A DNA stretch of 64,000 nt, from assembly GCA_045592785.1 (NCBI GenBank), contig JAZNVL010000050.1, positions 30,850-94,849 of the forward strand, given 5' to 3'. Position numbers and translations under genes: made by a program. Shown here in pieces: positions 36,268 through 45,991 of this stretch; within the stretch, counting starts at the first letter, position 1; every line of letters starts with the position of its first letter. The stretch is from RGIG8244 sp045592785 (GTDB lineage Bacteria > Verrucomicrobiota > Lentisphaeria > Victivallales > UBA1829). The notes below the pieces were generated by a model that saw nothing but the letters and a program-made list of their open reading frames with translations, had not been told where the DNA came from and ran no database searches.

Positions 36268-39200
36268 TCAGAAAAGATGCAGAATACGCCGTTTCGTTTT
36301 CTGTAACTGCTTGACTTCTTCTTCTGTCATCACCTCGGCAGGTGCTGTCCAGTCGTATTCCTTCAGTTTCGCGGCAATATCCATGGTGAATGCGGCAAAT
36401 TGCCCGAATGATGCGCCGAAATCAATATCCGGATCCGACAATGTCCCGCGGAAGATCAATGGATAGGTAACAGTTCCCATACCTGTGATAGTATCCGCCG
36501 CAAGAATGTCCCGGAACGGATCGAAAAATCCTTTGACTACACGGAATTGGGCTGTCGGACCGATAAAATAGAGTCTACGGACATCAAAACGCATCCCGTT
36601 ACCGCGAACCTCCAACTTTCCCTCCGTAAACGGGATGTCTTCCGTTTGAGTCAGCATATTGATGTGTCCGCCCATGTGTTTCTGCAGGGAATCACGCGTA
36701 TCTTCATGTTCGATCAGATTAATCAATTTCGGGATCTGACTGATCGGTGCAAAAAGAATACGCAGCAACGGGGATGTATTTTTATCCTTCAGCGGGATCA
36801 CGATATTGCGGAACGCAACATTCAGAGAGACCTGGAGATTTTTCCGGACTGCCTCTTCCGTAACTCCTTTTCCTTTGAAGCTCAAATGACAGGATTCCAC
36901 ATCGCCGTCAAATTTGGAGATCACACCGGAATCCTTGCGGAAAAATTCCAACATCGCGAAAAGCAGCGGATCCATTGCAAACTGATGGATCTGCAAATCA
37001 CCGTTGTATTCCCAACCGCCTTTTGCCGTGGTATCAAGTTCACCCGATGCACGGGATTCCGATCCATTGATGTTGAATACAAAATTTTCCAGTTTGATTT
37101 TTCCTGTACCGGAACGGGCAGTCCCGGTGAATGCCATTTTCAAATGATCGGTGAATGTGATATTTTCAAAAGCAGCAGTAAATGTTGAAATGGGGAAATC
37201 AATGGCTCCTGCCTCTTCTTCCAGCAGAAGATCCGCCGGGACCGTTTTTGTATCGTCCGATACTGTTTCATCGGCATCTTCCTGTTTTTCTTTCCGCTCG
37301 ATCAGGACATCTGCAAAATAAGTCAGATCGCATCGACGGGATTTCACGTCACAAACGGCGTGTTTTTTCTGATTCTGCACGCCAGTCTCGCCATTGACCA
37401 GAACATGAAAGATCTCTGTGTTATCCGGCAGAGAAAGAGTAAGCGAAGAATTTTTCAACGTTTTCAGTTCATCTTCCAGCAGCAGATCCAACACAACATC
37501 CCCGTGAAGCGGTTCCGGCGCTTGTTCCTGTGACGGATGTTTCCGGAATTCAAGATTACGAATATTCAATTTACCAAGGAAAATATTTTCGTCAAAATGT
37601 TCATCGCCATGATACGTCATATTGCCGACAGCATCAAATACCGTGACAAGTTCCGATGCACGGGATGTACGGAACAGAAGATCCAATGCACCGGGTCCGG
37701 TCCCATCGATCGTAAACGCAAGATCGGTCAATTCCTCCGGCTCCAACCCGATCTTTCCGGTCGTCCGGAACTCAAGATATTGTTTGGCATTTTTCACGAC
37801 ACGGGCACGCAGATCGTGAAGGTCCAACGTCTGGAAGTGATCGGGGAAAACCACATTCCCGGTGAAACGGCAATCCCCCACCCGCCATTCCTTGCGGGAG
37901 CCATCCGGATTCCCCATGAAAAACGACGCATCTTCCACCAGAATATCGGTCAGGATATAGAAATCGCGGAAAAAGTTTTTCGCTGTGATCTCGGATGTAC
38001 TGTTCACAATACCGGTTCCGAAACGGTATGTGGTCCGCTCCAACGGGAGAAGACAATTCCACCAGGAAAGCGGGAGCATATCCAGTGTCAGGGTCATCGC
38101 CGCTTCCTGTTTCGGCAAGTCCTGCCATTTGCAGAGAAACGCGCGATCCAGTTGCAAACGGATCGTACCGCCCTCGTGCGGAATCATATTGAACAGTAAT
38201 TTTTTTAGCTGGAACGTCTCTTCTTTCCCGGATACCGCAAACTCCAGATCTCCGGTACAGGATTTGTATTTCATCGTATTCAAACAGCTTTCGGCAAGAC
38301 GTGCCAAACTGTTCCACAGGGTCGGGGTCAAACGGTCAAGATGAAACGAAAAAACGCCTTCCCGGTCCGGGAATGTCATACTGCCGTTCCCGGTGGCAGA
38401 CATCATATCCGGGACATCGATCCGGACCGATGGGATCCGCAGGGCGATCAACCCTGTGGAAAACCGGGCGGCGGCATCGATGGCGACGGAAAACGTTTTC
38501 TGTGCGATTTGCGGTCCCAGAAATTTGAGATTTTTCAACTCGGTCGCGACAGAAAATGAAAGCTGTTCGTTCTGTGACGGGTCAAACTTCACTTTCAGCC
38601 GGTATTGATTACGGAGGTCACGGGCATCGTGGGTTTCCAACGACTGCCGGAGCAGTTTCAGGAACGGATCCGGGGTGACCGCGGAAAATATATATGGATG
38701 TGTCTGCATGTTGCCATCCAATTCCAGTCGCCCGTCATCCAGATGGAACTCGCCATACAGATCCGCCTGACAGAACGGGATCCCGTCATTACCGCTGGCA
38801 AGAAATTGTCCTTCCTTCACGATCACAGAACGGATCCGATCCAGCCCTGCACTTTCCAGAGACGCCGCGATCGCCACATTATGCGGCAAAAGAAGCGTTT
38901 TCCCATTTAACGCAATGTTCAAACCATTGATACGGAAGGAAAGACCGCCTTTGAGTTTCTGTTGAACACTGTCAGCCGTAATGTGATAGCTCCCATCCAA
39001 CTGTCCATCCACAATATCCACAGGCACATAAATGCTCAACAGTTTCACGGGGAACGACAGCACTTTCACATTCAGCGTGGAATTGTTCGCCTGCACATGA
39101 TACCCGGCTTCATCCAGAGAAAAAATAAAATCGCCCTTGTTCGTGCAGAACAGAGATCCCCCGCCCGTTTCCAACGCAAGATCAAGAAGATGCATCTGAA

Positions 39201-40311
39201 ATTGTTTGGTTCGGAATGAATAAGAATTATCATGTCGCCCGCGGAAGGATGTCCGGGGCAGATATTCCACTCCCCGGTACCATAAACGATCCATTTCAGC
39301 GGCGACTTCGCACTCCATACGGACTTGTTCACGGTCGAAATCAATCACGCTGACGGCGCGGGTCAACCGCAGATTCTCGGGGAACGGCACTTCATCCTGA
39401 ACACTGCGACCGGGCAGATATTTTCCCTTCCGCAGTTCCTCTTCTGAAAAATGGCATTGGGCTTCGCATTGCAAATGTCCCCGTTCTTCCACCAGAGAAT
39501 AACCGCCATCCAGTTTGACATGCAGTGTTTCCGTTGGGCCGGCACCGGTGATATCCCCGGTTGCCTTCCACGTCAACTGTTTGTTTTTTTCACCCAGTTC
39601 CCCGTCAAAGAAAAGTTTTCCCTTCAATTCCTGAAGATCGCGCATCAAAAACATGCCGGACCCGTTCCCGAGTGACAACGCCCCCGTATAATTCCGGAAC
39701 AGAAGATCGGCATCTCCGGACCACTGCATTTCCCCTTGAAACGGGATAACACGGTTCTGGAAAAGCAGTTCACCATTTCCACGGACGTGATTCTGCGTAT
39801 TGTTGTAGAATCCGTCAAAACTGCATCGTTCGATCCGGATGGATGCCGCCGGGTCACGGTCCGGAAGATATAGAAAGACTTCCCCCTTTTCCACGGTCAA
39901 TGACCCGATCTCGGAAAAGGAAGTCCCCTCCCGCCGCGGGGTCTTGCAGAATTCCGGCACACTCAATATACGGAGCCGCAGCTCTTTCAACAACGTATTT
40001 TCTGTTTTGAACCGGCCCGCGACCAGAGGTATAAACGCCACATGACTGTGCAGTTCTTCCACCGAAAATACATTGCCCGCTTTGTCTGTCAGTGACAACC
40101 CTTTGGCACGGAATATCTGACCGTGAAACAGGTCATAAGAGGCTTCCTCCACCGAAAGTTCCAGTCCCGCCCCGGATACAGCCCACGGCAGAATGATGGT
40201 CCGCAGGGAATACGGCGAGATCAGAAAGAAAAAGATCCCGCACAGTACCAGAAGAAACAGCACACAGCGATAGATCGTACGGAAAATCGAACGTTTCTTA
40301 TCTGCTTCCAT
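36268..40311 (-). CDS. AsmA/TamB-like membrane-anchored protein
   Basis: This is a 1347-residue protein with one N-terminal membrane anchor (FLLVLCGIFFFLISPYSL) and a very long periplasmic body rich in beta strands. The C-terminal part reads GTARSGTGKIKLENF, FDGDVESCHLSFKGKGV and GMGTVTYPLIFRGTLSDPDI, resembling the AsmA-like C-terminal region. Proteins of this type form hydrophobic grooves that move lipids to the outer membrane. It overlaps the upstream TPR gene by 14 bp, and the two are probably made together. A link to the lipid operons in this window is attractive but unproven. Confidence 0.82.
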   Translation of the reverse strand: MEADKKRSIFRTIYRCVLFLLVLCGIFFFLISPYSLRTIILPWAVSGAGLELSVEEASYDLFHGQIFRAKGLSLTDKAGNVFSVEELHSHVAFIPLVAGRFKTENTLLKELRLRILSVPEFCKTPRREGTSFSEIGSLTVEKGEVFLYLPDRDPAASIRIERCSFDGFYNNTQNHVRGNGELLFQNRVIPFQGEMQWSGDADLLFRNYTGALSLGNGSGMFLMRDLQELKGKLFFDGELGEKNKQLTWKATGDITGAGPTETLHVKLDGGYSLVEERGHLQCEAQCHFSEEELRKGKYLPGRSVQDEVPFPENLRLTRAVSVIDFDREQVRMECEVAAEMDRLWYRGVEYLPRTSFRGRHDNSYSFRTKQFQMHLLDLALETGGGSLFCTNKGDFIFSLDEAGYHVQANNSTLNVKVLSFPVKLLSIYVPVDIVDGQLDGSYHITADSVQQKLKGGLSFRINGLNIALNGKTLLLPHNVAIAASLESAGLDRIRSVIVKEGQFLASGNDGIPFCQADLYGEFHLDDGRLELDGNMQTHPYIFSAVTPDPFLKLLRQSLETHDARDLRNQYRLKVKFDPSQNEQLSFSVATELKNLKFLGPQIAQKTFSVAIDAAARFSTGLIALRIPSVRIDVPDMMSATGNGSMTFPDREGVFSFHLDRLTPTLWNSLARLAESCLNTMKYKSCTGDLEFAVSGKEETFQLKKLLFNMIPHEGGTIRLQLDRAFLCKWQDLPKQEAAMTLTLDMLPLSWWNCLLPLERTTYRFGTGIVNSTSEITAKNFFRDFYILTDILVEDASFFMGNPDGSRKEWRVGDCRFTGNVVFPDHFQTLDLHDLRARVVKNAKQYLEFRTTGKIGLEPEELTDLAFTIDGTGPGALDLLFRTSRASELVTVFDAVGNMTYHGDEHFDENIFLGKLNIRNLEFRKHPSQEQAPEPLHGDVVLDLLLEDELKTLKNSSLTLSLPDNTEIFHVLVNGETGVQNQKKHAVCDVKSRRCDLTYFADVLIERKEKQEDADETVSDDTKTVPADLLLEEEAGAIDFPISTFTAAFENITFTDHLKMAFTGTARSGTGKIKLENFVFNINGSESRASGELDTTAKGGWEYNGDLQIHQFAMDPLLFAMLEFFRKDSGVISKFDGDVESCHLSFKGKGVTEEAVRKNLQVSLNVAFRNIVIPLKDKNTSPLLRILFAPISQIPKLINLIEHEDTRDSLQKHMGGHINMLTQTEDIPFTEGKLEVRGNGMRFDVRRLYFIGPTAQFRVVKGFFDPFRDILAADTITGMGTVTYPLIFRGTLSDPDIDFGASFGQFAAFTMDIAAKLKEYDWTAPAEVMTEEEVKQLQKTKRRILHLF

Positions 40312-42091
40312 TGTCCGCGCCTCCGGATCTCAGTTTCTTTTCGATGGAAAGCAGCAATTCTTTTTCGCCGCCGGGTTGCTGCAATGCCAATTTCCAATAT
40401 TTTTCCGCCTTATCACGGTCGCCAAGCGCATGAAAAATATCTCCCGCATGATCCAGGATCACACTGTCACGACCGTATTTCAAACTGCGTTCGATATATT
40501 CCGCTGCTTCCTTATACCGCTTCATACGATAAAGGACCCATGCCATACTGTCAAGATACGCATGGTTTTCCGGTTTCTTCTGCAATGCCCCGGATATCAA
40601 TTTATACGCATTTTCCAGTTCCATGTTGTGGTCCGCAAGAATATATCCCAGATTATTTTTCAATTCCGGATTTTCCGGATCTTCCTGGATCAACGGCTCC
40701 ATAATATCCTTCACCCCTGCAATGTCTTTCTGCCGTTCCGCCAGTTCCACGCAATAATAGAAAAAGTCGTTGTCCGGAAGACGGAGCTTTTTCGCACGCT
40801 GTGTACGCAAAGCGGACTGTGCCGCACGGTATGCCGCCGCCAGATCCCCCTGATGCACATACAACCGCGAAATCTGATAATCACGTTGAAATTCATTGGA
40901 AATCATCCGGGCATACGCAAACGCAGCTTCGTAATTCCTGCTGTCACGGCTGATCCCGATATACAACGGCAGAAGACGGGATAACGCAACTTTATACCGC
41001 ATCCGATCCAATAATTTGATCGCTCCGGCAGGGTCTTTCAGGTGATACGCCTGCACAAGGACAAGATCGAAGACTACCGGATCCCCGAGAGAAAGACCTT
41101 TCGATAACGCAAGATAAGTCAGGGATGCCAACGCAGCGTAATCTTTACGCAGAAACGCCGCACGCCCGCGCATCAGGAGTAATTCCACATCGTCCGGGTA
41201 TTTCTTCCCATGACGTTCCAGCATTTTTTCCAGTTCAGAAAGATGTCCCCACTTTTTGAATATATCCAGAAGCAGTGCCCGTTTTTTCCGGTCCGAACGG
41301 AACGGCTTGACCGGCAGGGAAAGAAATTCTTCACAGGCTTTGTGCAGATCCTTTTCCGCACGCCACGCATCCCCGGCAACAGCACCCAGCGGCAGCAATG
41401 GTGCAACACCGGCATTTTCCGCACACAACGCCAAAACGCCAATGATATCGATCTTCACATCCGGATCCGTATTGTACCGGACATCCTTCTGCAAAAACGC
41501 GATCCCTTCCAGACTTTTTTCCGGTTCCTTCACAAAAAGAAGGTGAAACATCAAATATTGTGTGATCAGGGATGCACGGATACGCTGCCGGTTTTCCCGG
41601 TCCTCCTGCGGTTCCATAACGCCGTACCGGAATGCACGTCCCCACAAAACTTTCGCCGCATCATATTCTTTATCTGCGGTCAGAATCTCTGCCACTGCCT
41701 GTTGCAATACCCATTCTTCCGGGTGTTTTTCCGCAAGTGACTGCAACTTTGCAACGGCGTTCCGCCGTACCTGCGGATTGTTGCGGACCGATTGATAAAA
41801 ATACGTCAACAGTGTATGAGAACCGGGGTCCTTTTCCAGAAGAGTGAAGAATTGTTCCATCCCCTCACGGCTGATCCTGCCATCCGCGATATGCAGGGAA
41901 AATGTTTTTGCAAATTGAAGAAGCAGATCCGCAGTATGCTGTTCTGCGGGGGAAGGTTCGCATTTCTGGAATTCGGCGTGAGAATCCGGGATACTGTCAT
42001 TGAGCAGATCACTGCAGAAAGCAGGTGCAAAAAAGATCCCGGCATAAAAGAGCAGGGAAATACACCCGACTTTGAGAAGTTTTTCTTGCAT
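40298..42091 (-). CDS. TPR-repeat protein with signal peptide
   Basis: This is a 597-residue protein with a hydrophobic N-terminal export signal (VGCISLLFYAGIFFAPAFCS). It is followed by helical TPR-like repeats along its length. The clearest are the last four (PENPELKNNLGYILADHN, NHAYLDSMAWVLYRMKRYKEAAEYI and DSVILDHAGDIFHALGDRDKAEKYW). Such proteins are scaffolds on the periplasmic side of the envelope. The gene has GGAGG eight bases before the ATG, follows the COX24-like small gene and overlaps the AsmA-like gene. Its partner is unknown. Confidence 0.85.
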   Translation of the reverse strand: MQEKLLKVGCISLLFYAGIFFAPAFCSDLLNDSIPDSHAEFQKCEPSPAEQHTADLLLQFAKTFSLHIADGRISREGMEQFFTLLEKDPGSHTLLTYFYQSVRNNPQVRRNAVAKLQSLAEKHPEEWVLQQAVAEILTADKEYDAAKVLWGRAFRYGVMEPQEDRENRQRIRASLITQYLMFHLLFVKEPEKSLEGIAFLQKDVRYNTDPDVKIDIIGVLALCAENAGVAPLLPLGAVAGDAWRAEKDLHKACEEFLSLPVKPFRSDRKKRALLLDIFKKWGHLSELEKMLERHGKKYPDDVELLLMRGRAAFLRKDYAALASLTYLALSKGLSLGDPVVFDLVLVQAYHLKDPAGAIKLLDRMRYKVALSRLLPLYIGISRDSRNYEAAFAYARMISNEFQRDYQISRLYVHQGDLAAAYRAAQSALRTQRAKKLRLPDNDFFYYCVELAERQKDIAGVKDIMEPLIQEDPENPELKNNLGYILADHNMELENAYKLISGALQKKPENHAYLDSMAWVLYRMKRYKEAAEYIERSLKYGRDSVILDHAGDIFHALGDRDKAEKYWKLALQQPGGEKELLLSIEKKLRSGGADNGSR

Positions 42092-42142
42092 TATGTCAAC
42101 CTCCGGTTCTGCATTTCACGCGGCAAAACAGGAAGACAAAAA

Positions 42143-42172
42143 CGTTCCGTTCCCGTTACAGGAACAGGAACG
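42143..42172. repeat. Inverted repeat between COX24-like and TPR genes
   Basis: CGTTCC-GTTCC (42143-42153) and GGAAC-A-GGAACG (42161-42172) form an 11-bp stem with one bulged base and a 7-nt loop. It lies in the operon spacer and may be an RNA processing or stability element. Confidence 0.4.
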
Positions 42173-42221
42173 GATGAAATAAGTACTGATAACGCAACCG
42201 GTCATCCGGCGCAAGCCAGCA

Positions 42222-42311
42222 TTATTTATTTTTGTGACGCATCGCCTTGAGCATTTTTTTGCGTTTATGCTGCGCGATTTTGCGACGACGTTTTTTTCTC
42301 AGATTGCCCAT
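42222..42311 (-). CDS. 29-residue basic protein, AURKAIP1/COX24-like
   Basis: The frame encodes a very basic 29-residue peptide beginning MGNLRKKRRRKIAQHKRKK. It matches the bacterial AURKAIP1/COX24-domain small proteins, typically 29-60 residues with KRR...HKRKK...RHKK. These are related to the mitochondrial ribosomal protein mS38 and probably bind the small ribosomal subunit. AAGAAGAAAG stands upstream as a weak ribosome site. It is the first gene of the operon with the TPR and AsmA-like genes. Confidence 0.8.
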   Translation of the reverse strand: MGNLRKKRRRKIAQHKRKKMLKAMRHKNK

Positions 42312-42362
42312 TGTTGTTGTCTTTCTTCTTAGAATGTTGATTCAAAAGTAACAATGCTTATT

Positions 42363-42390
42363 AATATAACGCACTTTTTCCAAAACGCAA
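42363..42390 (-). promoter_or_regulatory. Promoter of COX24-like/TPR/AsmA-like operon
   Basis: On the minus strand TTGCGT (42390-42385), 16 bp, TATATT (42368-42363). Confidence 0.55.
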
Positions 42391-42436
42391 ATCATTTCAT
42401 GAAAAAATATCGGTTTTTTTCCGGTTCTTTGCGTTT

Positions 42437-43732
42437 TCAAAGTGCACTTTTCCGCAAATCCACAAAGCGGATCGGCTTCCGGGAACGGGAAAATACTTGC
42501 GCACGCACTTCTTCCGCTGTCTTTTCCGAGACCGGAATATTCATACGGCAGACCGCTTTGAGTTTTTCTTTCACCACGGTCAGGTCCGCACCCGGCGTTT
42601 TCAGCGAAACAAATACTTCCAGACGGTCGGAAAGATCTTCCCCGGTCACCTCTACATAATAGTCCAGAACTTCTTCCGCCATATCCAGAACGGCAAACAC
42701 CACCTGCGGGAAGAGTGTCGTTCCCTTGCATTTGAGCATTTGCGCTTTTCTGCCCAGGATCGGACCGATACGCGGCGCATTGCTCCCGCAGGAACACGGT
42801 TCCGGAATCTTGAATGTCACGTCACCGGTACGGAACCGGACCAGCGGCATCCCGGTGGTCTGCAATGCGGTCAGCACAAGTTCCCCGGCTTCGCCATCGG
42901 GAAGTACGTTCCCCTCATCATCCACGATCTCGGGGACTACCAATTCCGGTATCACATGTCCGCCGTTACGCGCAGAACATTCGCAGAAACTGGTAACGAT
43001 TTCACTGGAAGCATAGGTGGAATGGGTTTCCGCCTGCCAGATCTCCTCCAACTGGGCGGCAAGACCGGTACGGTGCAAATGACGGTCACACACCGGTTCC
43101 CCGATGCAAACCAGCGTACGGACACTGGAAACATCCACGCCGCGTTCCCGCAAGCCGTATCCCAGCTGACGGAGGAAGGACGGCACACCGATGATCGCGG
43201 TCGGATGCAATTCCCGGATGATCTCCGCATGACTTTCCACGGTATTGAGTCCGTTACGCACACCGGCGGCTCCGATACTGCGCACACCCAGATAATACGC
43301 CAGACCCGCAATGAAACAGCGGTCGATGGTACAGGTCAGAAGCACGATATCATCCCGGGTCAACCCGGCAGTCGCAAGCGCACGGTGTTCGTTATACGCC
43401 AGACGCTGCATATCGGATCCGGAATACATGATCTTACAAGGACGGCCCGTCGTGCCGGAGGAAAAGGCGATATCTTCGATCTCCGTCATGGGGACTGCAC
43501 GGAACGAATCGGGATCCGCGGCGAGGTCCGCTTTCGTAGTGAAGGGGAGTTTCGCCAGATCACGGATCGTGAATTGAGAGAAATCCATTCCTTTGAAAAT
43601 CGGAGCATAATGGGGCGAATGATCCCGGCAGAATGTAAGCTGTCTGCGCAGAAGTTCCGTTTGACGCGCTTCCCATTCCTGCGCCGTAAATCTTTCCAGT
43701 GCAGGATCGTAACAGAATTTATTTTCTTTCAT
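42437..43732 (-). CDS. AMP-binding acyl/aryl ligase (PaaK-like)
   Basis: This is an adenylate-forming ligase of 431 residues in the phenylacetate-CoA ligase group. It has the P-loop-like SSGTTGRPCKIMYS, an ASSEIVTSF segment, the hinge VRFRTGD and a C-terminal subdomain with GRKAQMLKCKGTTLFP. In aryl-polyene-type systems such a ligase loads the starter acid on the ACP. The cognate ACP is three genes upstream in the same operon. It is the last gene of lipid operon II and overlaps the acyltransferase gene by 14 bp. The substrate could be aromatic or aliphatic. Confidence 0.9.
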   Translation of the reverse strand: MKENKFCYDPALERFTAQEWEARQTELLRRQLTFCRDHSPHYAPIFKGMDFSQFTIRDLAKLPFTTKADLAADPDSFRAVPMTEIEDIAFSSGTTGRPCKIMYSGSDMQRLAYNEHRALATAGLTRDDIVLLTCTIDRCFIAGLAYYLGVRSIGAAGVRNGLNTVESHAEIIRELHPTAIIGVPSFLRQLGYGLRERGVDVSSVRTLVCIGEPVCDRHLHRTGLAAQLEEIWQAETHSTYASSEIVTSFCECSARNGGHVIPELVVPEIVDDEGNVLPDGEAGELVLTALQTTGMPLVRFRTGDVTFKIPEPCSCGSNAPRIGPILGRKAQMLKCKGTTLFPQVVFAVLDMAEEVLDYYVEVTGEDLSDRLEVFVSLKTPGADLTVVKEKLKAVCRMNIPVSEKTAEEVRAQVFSRSRKPIRFVDLRKSAL

Positions 43733-44480
43733 CTTCCAACTCCTTATCCATTTCCCCGGTCTCCGCGATCAACAGATTCCGGACTCGTTCTTTCAACGGA
43801 AATAATGCCGTCGATGACACTTCATCACCCGGGATCGATGGCAAACGATGTATCAGAATATGACCGGAATGCATCCGGAATTTCCGGTCCGGCACTTTTT
43901 CATTGCCGGCAACCGCGACCGGTACGATCGGCACCCCGGCTTCCCGGGCAATACGGAAAAATGTTCCGTGGAATTGATTCATTTCCTTGTTCCCGGACCG
44001 GGTCCCCTCCGGGAAGACGACTACCGGCGCACCTTTTTCCAAATGCTTCAATGTCATAGCCTTGGTTTCTTCATAAGGCAGCCGGGTCACATCAATATAC
44101 TCCGCATTCCGTGCAAAAAATCCGAAAAACGGCAGGCGCATGGGCCAACCGTTGATCGCAAGTACCGGAGATTTCCCCCAGGGTACATACGCGATCAGAA
44201 ACGGATCACTCCCCGAACGGTGGTTCAACACCATGATACAGTTCTCCACCGCAGGCTCGCCACCGGTCTTGTCACGGTACGTTGCCCGGATATGAGGCCG
44301 GAGACACAACCGGACGATCACGATGCCGTACCAGACGATCAATTGCCGGAGGAACGGTCCGAACTTTCTTCTCCGGAATCCGGAAAAGATCACGACCACA
44401 CTGAATACCGGCAGCGCGATACAGCAGTAGAGAAATCCGAAAATGATCATCCGGGTATAAACGGAAAGCGAAACAAGCAC
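43719..44480 (-). CDS. Lysophospholipid/acyl-ACP acyltransferase (PlsC-like)
   Basis: This is a membrane acyltransferase of about 253 residues. Two or three N-terminal hydrophobic segments precede the catalytic NHRSGSD (H-x4-D) and the glycerophosphate-binding motif FPEGTRSG. It would transfer the finished acyl chain from ACP to a lipid or glycolipid acceptor. I start it at the GTG at 44480, which has AGGG eight bases upstream. A TTG at 44486 overlaps the ACP stop (TTGA) and is the alternative. Confidence 0.88.
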   Translation of the reverse strand: MLVSLSVYTRMIIFGFLYCCIALPVFSVVVIFSGFRRRKFGPFLRQLIVWYGIVIVRLCLRPHIRATYRDKTGGEPAVENCIMVLNHRSGSDPFLIAYVPWGKSPVLAINGWPMRLPFFGFFARNAEYIDVTRLPYEETKAMTLKHLEKGAPVVVFPEGTRSGNKEMNQFHGTFFRIAREAGVPIVPVAVAGNEKVPDRKFRMHSGHILIHRLPSIPGDEVSSTALFPLKERVRNLLIAETGEMDKELEDERK

Positions 44481-44482
44481 GA

Positions 44483-44743
44483 TCAATTCCCTTTGGAATT
44501 TTCCGCATCCAGTTTTTCAAAGAAGTCGTAAATATCGTTCAGGGTACGGACTTTCTTGATCTCTTCGTTCTGACGGAGCTGTACGCCGAATTTGCGCTGC
44601 AGACTGATCATCAGCTCCACCATATCCAGACTGTCCAGTCCCAGATCTTTGAAAAATTCCTTTTCCGGTGTCAGTTCTTCCGCAGGGATTTCCATGTCTT
44701 CGAACGCTGCGTTCACGGCTTCAATGATTTCTTCTCTTGTCAT
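44483..44743 (-). CDS. Acyl carrier protein
   Basis: This 86-residue carrier protein carries the phosphopantetheine attachment motif DLGLDSLDMVELM with Ser at the centre. It is more basic at the C-terminus than housekeeping AcpP and sits inside the lipid operon, so it probably serves only this pathway. It lies 21 bp after the ketosynthase gene. Confidence 0.95.
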   Translation of the reverse strand: MTREEIIEAVNAAFEDMEIPAEELTPEKEFFKDLGLDSLDMVELMISLQRKFGVQLRQNEEIKKVRTLNDIYDFFEKLDAENSKGN

Positions 44744-44764
44744 TGTCTTGTTCCTTTATGTTTT

Positions 44765-45991
44765 TTATTTGAGTTTGCCAAATAACAATGTACTGTTGAT
44801 CCCGCCGAACGCAAAACAGTTCTTCAGAATCGTTTTCACCTTCTTTTCCTCCGCACTCCGCAAATGATACAACCCCGCACATTCCGGTGAGACTTCATCC
44901 AGATTACGGGTGGGAAGAAGAAGTCCGCGGTTCATCATTTCAAGCGAAACGATCATTTCCAATACCCCGGACGCCCCCAGCGTATGCCCCAGATGTCCCT
45001 TCAAACTGCTCAACGGAACACGGTCGCCGAAAAATTCACGCAACGCCTCCGCTTCCGCCTGGTCCCCCTGACGGGTGGATGTGGCGTGGGCACTGATATA
45101 ATCCGTTTCCTCCACGGAGATCCCCGCTGCCTTGTAAACGGAATTCAGACACCGCAGGATCGAACGACTGTCAGACTGGCTGACCTGATTGGGACAACGG
45201 CATGTGGCGTACCCGTAGATCTCACCCAGAATGGGCGCAGAACGCTTTTTCGCATGTTCGTAATCTTCCAGAACCACAAATGCCGCACCTTCCCCGCATA
45301 CCAGTCCGCTCCGGTTCTTTTCGAAGGGACGGGGCGCGTTTTCCGGCGCAACGCCTTCCGACGGCGCATGGGCTTCCATCAGTTCAAAACACCCGGAAAC
45401 TACACGGGTGACTTCATCCGCGCCGCCGCACAATACCACAGATTGCGACCCGGACCGGATCAGAGATTCCCCGATTCCCACCGACTGCAAGCCGGAGGCA
45501 CATGCCGCCGCAGGCGCATAAACCACACCCGTGATATTCAGATAGTTGGCTGCATTGAACGCGGCGGAATGAGAAGCACTCTTGAAAAATGCCATGGGCG
45601 ATATATCACTGATCCCGTTCCCGATCAACATCGTGCGGAACGATTCCTCCATCGTTTCCGAGGACCCCATAGTGGAACCTGCCACACAACCTGTATCCCC
45701 GCCCGTCAATTCTTCTTCCGTCAGACCCGCAGACTCCGCCGCACGTTTCGCGGCGAGCGCAGACATCAACGCAAGCCGTCCCATGGAGCGGCGTACGCCC
45801 CGGGGAACGCTTTTGATCTCTTCCTGCGTGAGTTCCACGGGAGCGGCAGGCAGAGGATCGCCCCATTCAGACATCATACGGACTGCGCTTTCATTTGCGG
45901 CAAGACGGCGGAACAATTCCTCCGGGGAATTCCCCAACGCGGAACTTACGCCCCATCCGGTGATCACAACGCGTTTTTCATTCATATTCAT
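44765..45991 (-). CDS. Beta-ketoacyl-ACP synthase II-type (FabF-like)
   Basis: This is a full-length condensing enzyme of 408 residues with the triad Cys164 (ACASGLQ), His in HATSTRQGD and His in KGHLGHTLGASG. It starts MNMNEKRVVITGWGV, the normal FabF N-terminus. It is the second complete ketosynthase of the window; the other is in operon I. In operon II it follows the oxidoreductase with an ATGA overlap and precedes its own ACP. Confidence 0.95.
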   Translation of the reverse strand: MNMNEKRVVITGWGVSSALGNSPEELFRRLAANESAVRMMSEWGDPLPAAPVELTQEEIKSVPRGVRRSMGRLALMSALAAKRAAESAGLTEEELTGGDTGCVAGSTMGSSETMEESFRTMLIGNGISDISPMAFFKSASHSAAFNAANYLNITGVVYAPAAACASGLQSVGIGESLIRSGSQSVVLCGGADEVTRVVSGCFELMEAHAPSEGVAPENAPRPFEKNRSGLVCGEGAAFVVLEDYEHAKKRSAPILGEIYGYATCRCPNQVSQSDSRSILRCLNSVYKAAGISVEETDYISAHATSTRQGDQAEAEALREFFGDRVPLSSLKGHLGHTLGASGVLEMIVSLEMMNRGLLLPTRNLDEVSPECAGLYHLRSAEEKKVKTILKNCFAFGGINSTLLFGKLK

